Below are positions 46,209 to 49,168 of a DNA stretch of 49,168 bases, one piece after another; within the stretch, counting starts at the first letter, position 1, and each line of letters begins with the position of its first letter. This DNA is from Actinomycetales bacterium (GTDB lineage: Bacteria; Actinomycetota; Actinomycetes; S36-B12; UBA5976): the NCBI GenBank assembly GCA_018970205.1, contig JAGWWW010000007.1, positions 1-49,168 on the forward strand, in the 5' to 3' direction. The position numbers and the translations under genes are program-made. The notes under the pieces were generated by a model. That model ran no database searches. It worked only from the letters and a program-made list of their open reading frames with translations, and had not been told where the DNA came from.

Positions 46209-46829
46209 TCAGGGGCTGGAGACGATGTCGACGACGAATACCAGCGTCTCGTTGGGCTGGATGTCCGGCGTCGGCGGGTTGGGCCCGTACGCCATGTCAC
46301 CGGGCACCACCAACAACCGGCGGCCGCCGACGCGCATTCCCGGAACGCCCTGCGCCCAGCCTTGGATAACGCCGGTCAGCGGGAACTGAATCGGCTTGCC
46401 CCGTGCCCACGAGGAGTCGAACTGCTTGCCCGTGGCCAGACCAATGCCGGTGTAGTGGGCAGTGACGGTGGCGCCGGGGGCGACCACCGCGCCGCTGCCG
46501 GGACAGATGTCGTCGGTCACCAGTGCGGTCGCTGGGCTGGCGCCGACCTTGACGGTGAGTTGCGGCTCGGCTGAGCAGGCGCCGGTCACTTTCGCGAATG
46601 CGGACGCATCCATCCTGCCTCCTTGGGGTTTGGCAGGTGCGGGGGTTGACTTCGACGCCGAAGGGCTGGCCCCGGCCGGGCTGGACTGCGACAGGTTGGT
46701 CGAATTTCCGTCGCTCAAGCTCATGCTGGGAGAGTCGCTGGACTTGTAGGCGCTCGAGGCGGCATCGTCGTTTCCGCAGCCTGCGAGCAGGACTGCGAGC
46801 GCGATGAGTGCGGTGGAGGTCCGAATCAT
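46209..46829 (-). CDS. FKBP-type peptidyl-prolyl isomerase, lipoprotein
   Basis: The 206-residue protein has a lipoprotein signal with L-A-G-C (Cys18), a long Ser/Pro/Ala linker and a C-terminal FKBP domain. That domain has T-A-H-Y-T-G-I near 120-126, F-D-S-S-W near 138-142, V-I-Q-G-W-A-Q-G-V near 155 and G-D-M-A-Y-G near 180. It would act outside the membrane on protein folding. In Streptomyces FKBP genes sit between pafA and pafB. ATG 46829 is six bases after a -10 box. Confidence 0.9.
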   Translation of the reverse strand: MIRTSTALIALAVLLAGCGNDDAASSAYKSSDSPSMSLSDGNSTNLSQSSPAGASPSASKSTPAPAKPQGGRMDASAFAKVTGACSAEPQLTVKVGASPATALVTDDICPGSGAVVAPGATVTAHYTGIGLATGKQFDSSWARGKPIQFPLTGVIQGWAQGVPGMRVGGRRLLVVPGDMAYGPNPPTPDIQPNETLVFVVDIVSSP

Positions 46830-46835
46830 TGGGGC

Positions 46836-46841
46836 ACCGTA
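46836..46841 (-). promoter_or_regulatory. -10 box of the FKBP gene (leaderless)
   Basis: TACGGT on the minus strand ends six bases before the FKBP ATG, between the end of trmI (46852) and the FKBP start. Confidence 0.5.
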
Positions 46842-46851
46842 CCGCCGCCGC

Positions 46852-47778
46852 TCAACCGGCATCGGGAGCCGACTGCTCCGTGTCGGAGTAGGCGCCCTTG
46901 GCCGGGCGGGTCTGCTTGCGCACGGGAGTCACCCCGTCGGCCATGCGGCGGGTGGTCACGAGGAAGCCCGTGTGCCCGTTCATGCGGTGGTTCGGGCGCA
47001 CTGCGAGGCCCTCGAGGTGCCATGTGCGCAGCATCAACTCGCTAGCCTCGGGCTCCGTCCACTGGCCGCTGTCGCGCAGGCACTCCACGGTGCGGGACAT
47101 CTGGGTGGTGGTGGCGATGTACACCGCGAGCACACCGCCGGGGCGAAGTGCGTGGTGCGCGGTCGCCACGCACTCCCACGGTGCCAGCATGTCGTAAACG
47201 ACGCCGTCGAACGCGCCGGACGGGTAGACGCAGCCGGGGTACTCATCGTTCAGGTCACCGACGGTGAGCCGCCAGTTGGGGCAGCCGCCGAGGAAGGTAC
47301 GCACATTCCGCTCGGCGATTCGCGCGAAGTCCTCACGCCGCTCGAATGAGTGAACCCGCCCGGTTGGGCCAACCGCGCGCAGCAGGGACATGCTCATCGC
47401 GCCGGAGCCTGCGCCTGCTTCGAGAACCGCGTCGCCCGGCGTGAGGTCGAGCAGCGACACCAGTGCGGCGCTGTCCTTGGGGTAGATGACGGTCGCGCCC
47501 CGCGGCATCGAGAGCACCACATCGCGCAGCAGCGGTCGTAGCACCAGGTAGCGCATCGACGCGGTCGACTGCACGACGTTCCCCTCGGGCGAGCCGATGA
47601 TGTCGTCGTGCTCGATCCATCCGCGGTGAGTGTGGAACCGCTCACCGCTGATGAGAGTGATGGTGTGGTGTCGGGACTTGTGATCGGTCAACTGCACTCG
47701 CTCGCCGGCCCGCAGCGGGCCGCGACCCCGGCCGCCGGTGAACGGGTGCTCCGGATGCGCGCCGGTTGGTGTGGTCAC
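46852..47778 (-). CDS. trmI: tRNA (adenine-58-N1)-methyltransferase TrmI
   Basis: The enzyme methylates A58 of tRNA using SAM. The 308-residue protein has an N-terminal beta domain and a Rossmann methyltransferase domain with V-L-E-A-G-A-G-S-G-A-M-S near 134-145, and D-M-L-A-P-W near 216. GTG 47778 is seven bases after a -10 box; an upstream start at 47883 would run into the divergent gene and add Arg/Pro-rich sequence. In other actinobacteria it is followed by the arc ATPase gene; here the FKBP gene follows. Confidence 0.93.
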   Translation of the reverse strand: MTTPTGAHPEHPFTGGRGRGPLRAGERVQLTDHKSRHHTITLISGERFHTHRGWIEHDDIIGSPEGNVVQSTASMRYLVLRPLLRDVVLSMPRGATVIYPKDSAALVSLLDLTPGDAVLEAGAGSGAMSMSLLRAVGPTGRVHSFERREDFARIAERNVRTFLGGCPNWRLTVGDLNDEYPGCVYPSGAFDGVVYDMLAPWECVATAHHALRPGGVLAVYIATTTQMSRTVECLRDSGQWTEPEASELMLRTWHLEGLAVRPNHRMNGHTGFLVTTRRMADGVTPVRKQTRPAKGAYSDTEQSAPDAG

Positions 47779-47785
47779 GACGGGG

Positions 47786-47795
47786 AGCGTACGGT
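47786..47795. promoter_or_regulatory. Overlapping divergent -10 boxes of trmI and the RecB-family gene
   Basis: TACGCT on the minus strand (47791-47786) and TACGGT on the plus strand (47790-47795) overlap by two bases. They end seven and six bases before the GTG starts at 47778 (-) and 47802 (+). Confidence 0.55.
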
Positions 47796-47801
47796 AGGCG
47801 C

Positions 47802-48647
47802 GTGGAGCAGGTGCCGGCCAACGGCGACGGGGCACCGGGGCAGGCGCCCGCCCAGGTCGGAATGCCCGGCCGGCTGTCACCAAGCCGCGCCGGAGACTTC
47901 ACGACGTGTCCGCTGCTCTACCGATTCCGCAGCATCGACCGTCTCCCGGAGCCTCCGACGCGTGCGACCGCGCGCGGCACGCTGGTGCACTTGGTGCTGG
48001 AGCGGCTCTTCGACGCGGAATCCGAGAAGCGCACACTCGACCACGCACAGTCGCTGGTCGCGGGCGCCTGGGCAACCCTGGCTGAAAACCCGGACTACGC
48101 GGCGCTCGTGCCTGAGGCCGACGAGGCTGGTTGGCTCGCTGAGGCACAGAGTCTGGTCGGCAAGTATTTCCAGATGGAGGACCCCGCCCGGGTCGAACCG
48201 CACCACCGTGAGTCCCCCGTTGAGTTCCAGGTCGCGGACGACCTGGTTCTACGCGGCTTGGTCGACCGCATGGACGTGGACGACGACGGCCGGGTGGTGA
48301 TTGTGGACTACAAGACCGGGCGGGCGCCGAGCCAGGACTACGAGCACAAAGCCATGTTCCAGATGCGCTTCTACGCGCTTGTGGTGTGGCGGCAGACTGG
48401 AGTCATCCCGAGCGAGCTGCGTCTGATGTACCTCTCCGACGGTCAGACCCTCACCGATCGCCCGACTCAGGACGACCTCATGGCGACTCAGCGGCGGGTG
48501 CTCGCCCTGTGGGATGCAATCAAGGGGGCGCACCGCTCCGGAGACTTCCGGCCGAGGCCGTCTGTCCTGTGCAGGTGGTGCCACTTCATGTCGCTGTGCC
48601 CGGCACATGACGGCACGCCGCCGCCGCTGCCGCGCCAGGCTCCCTGA
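47802..48647 (+). CDS. RecB-family PD-(D/E)XK nuclease with Fe-S cysteines
   Basis: This 281-residue nuclease-domain protein has S-P-S-R-A-G-D-F-T-T-C-P near 26-37, and the V-D-R-M-D and V-D-Y-K-T-G motifs with Asp169 and Lys171 as catalytic residues. Four cysteines, Cys36 and C-terminal Cys257, Cys260 and Cys266, match the Fe-S staple of AddB/Cas4-type nucleases. It is free-standing, without a helicase domain. The same gene is found divergent from trmI in other actinobacteria. GTG 47802 is chosen because of its -10 box six bases upstream. Confidence 0.88.
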   Translation: MEQVPANGDGAPGQAPAQVGMPGRLSPSRAGDFTTCPLLYRFRSIDRLPEPPTRATARGTLVHLVLERLFDAESEKRTLDHAQSLVAGAWATLAENPDYAALVPEADEAGWLAEAQSLVGKYFQMEDPARVEPHHRESPVEFQVADDLVLRGLVDRMDVDDDGRVVIVDYKTGRAPSQDYEHKAMFQMRFYALVVWRQTGVIPSELRLMYLSDGQTLTDRPTQDDLMATQRRVLALWDAIKGAHRSGDFRPRPSVLCRWCHFMSLCPAHDGTPPPLPRQAP

Positions 48648-48660
48648 CGCGTTCCCCGGC

Positions 48661-49168
48661 TCAGGCCTGCGTGAGGGCGGCACCGCCCATCTCCTGCACG
48701 CTCGTCGCAAGGGAATCCACGTCGAGGCCCAACAGGCTGCTCACAACGCGTAGCCGCGGCTGGGGATGCACCCCGCCGACATGTGGTACCGCGATGACGA
48801 ACGCCCCGCTCGTGACCGCTGAGGTCGTGCCCGTCGGGGAATCTTCGAACACGAGCAGCCGAGCAGGGTCGCAGCCGAAGCGGCGCGACGCCTCAAGGTA
48901 GGGGTCGGGTGCGGGCTTGGTCTGTGTGACATCGTCTGCCGAGATGCTGAAGCGAAGCGACCCGGCGGCGTCGCCGAGCGCGCTGAGAACGGCGTCGACG
49001 ATCGGGCGCGGCGAGGCGCTCACGAGGGCGTGCGGCACGGACTGCTGGTGCAGGTGAGCGATGAGTTCACGTGCGCCGGGCAGCCACCGCACCGGCTCGG
49101 TTGCCAGCAGCGTGATCACACCGTCTATGACATCGGCGATGATCTGATCGGCATCGCCACCACCTGCA
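48661..49168 (-). CDS. HAD-superfamily hydrolase, beta-phosphoglucomutase-like (5' partial)
   Basis: The frame is open to the right edge; a GTG at 49119 is internal, as 16 more codons read on without a stop and the catalytic D-x-D motif has not yet appeared. Visible are P-G-A-R-E-L-I (cap-core junction), V-S-A-S-P-R (motif II), K-P-A-P-D-P-Y (motif III lysine) and V-F-E-D-S-P-T-G (motif IV). That order is of the subgroup with phosphoglucomutase, phosphoglycolate and sugar phosphatases. About 50-60 N-terminal residues lie outside the window. Confidence 0.85.
   Translation of the reverse strand, partial: AGGGDADQIIADVIDGVITLLATEPVRWLPGARELIAHLHQQSVPHALVSASPRPIVDAVLSALGDAAGSLRFSISADDVTQTKPAPDPYLEASRRFGCDPARLLVFEDSPTGTTSAVTSGAFVIAVPHVGGVHPQPRLRVVSSLLGLDVDSLATSVQEMGGAALTQA

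Overview
The window is a 49 kb piece of a high-GC chromosome from the class Actinomycetia (Actinobacteria). Marker genes point there: RbpA, PafB/PafC, HelY, Ppm1 beside Lnt, the TlyA-NadK-RecN block, and the pgsA-DUF881-SBP-DUF881-gcvH-garA-merR-BFN-merR-gcvP block in the order known from Mycobacterium. Coding density is very high, genes often overlap by 1-11 bases, and there are no insertion sequences, prophage or CRISPR arrays. Genus cannot be settled from the sequence. Nearly everything is core housekeeping; the interest lies in what is rearranged, replaced, missing or extended, and in how genes start.

Layout. 2-6945 (+): a TPR protein cut by the left edge, with a long Arg/Gly-rich disordered N-terminus; an OB-fold SSB-like protein; a HAD-IIA phosphatase; two small coiled-coil or acidic proteins; tlyA, nadK and recN. 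6989-11656 (+): an unknown Rossmann-like protein where SteA/MctB genes usually sit, pyrG, a Nudix ADP-ribose hydrolase, and an orphan Wzc-type kinase ending in a Tyr-Gly repeat. 11840-19803: ald, xerD, parA (inverted), scpA, scpB, rluB, cmk, der, which is the chromosome recombination, segregation and condensation neighbourhood. 19983-28536: a 5'-3' exonuclease divergent from an M24 peptidase, acyl-CoA dehydrogenase, LysE exporter, YtcJ-type amidohydrolase, lnt, ppm1, and convergent rbpA. 28965-30748: an MFS transporter and a HAD phosphatase after the only long gap (428 bp).

30800-39775 (-): lipoprotein, pgsA-like gene, DUF881, SBP, DUF881, gcvH, garA, ftsR-like merR, bifunctional nuclease, second merR and gcvP, combining glycine cleavage, its FHA regulator and a cell-envelope module. 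39878-39951 is tRNA-Pro(GGG). 40057-47778 (-): trmI, FKBP lipoprotein, pafB, pafC, a zinc-ribbon protein, tatA, tatC, helY. The Pup-proteasome genes (arc, dop, pup, prcBA, pafA) that normally lie between trmI and the FKBP/pafB genes are absent, leaving 22 bp. 47802-49168: a RecB-family Fe-S nuclease divergent from trmI, and a HAD phosphatase cut by the right edge.

Regulation. At least ten genes, plus one possible upstream ORF, have a TANNNT -10 box ending 6-8 bases before the start codon, which predicts leaderless mRNAs. Two divergent gene pairs share overlapping -10 boxes. Two dyads stand out: a 25-bp one upstream of the second merR gene and an AT-rich one in the gap before the MFS gene.
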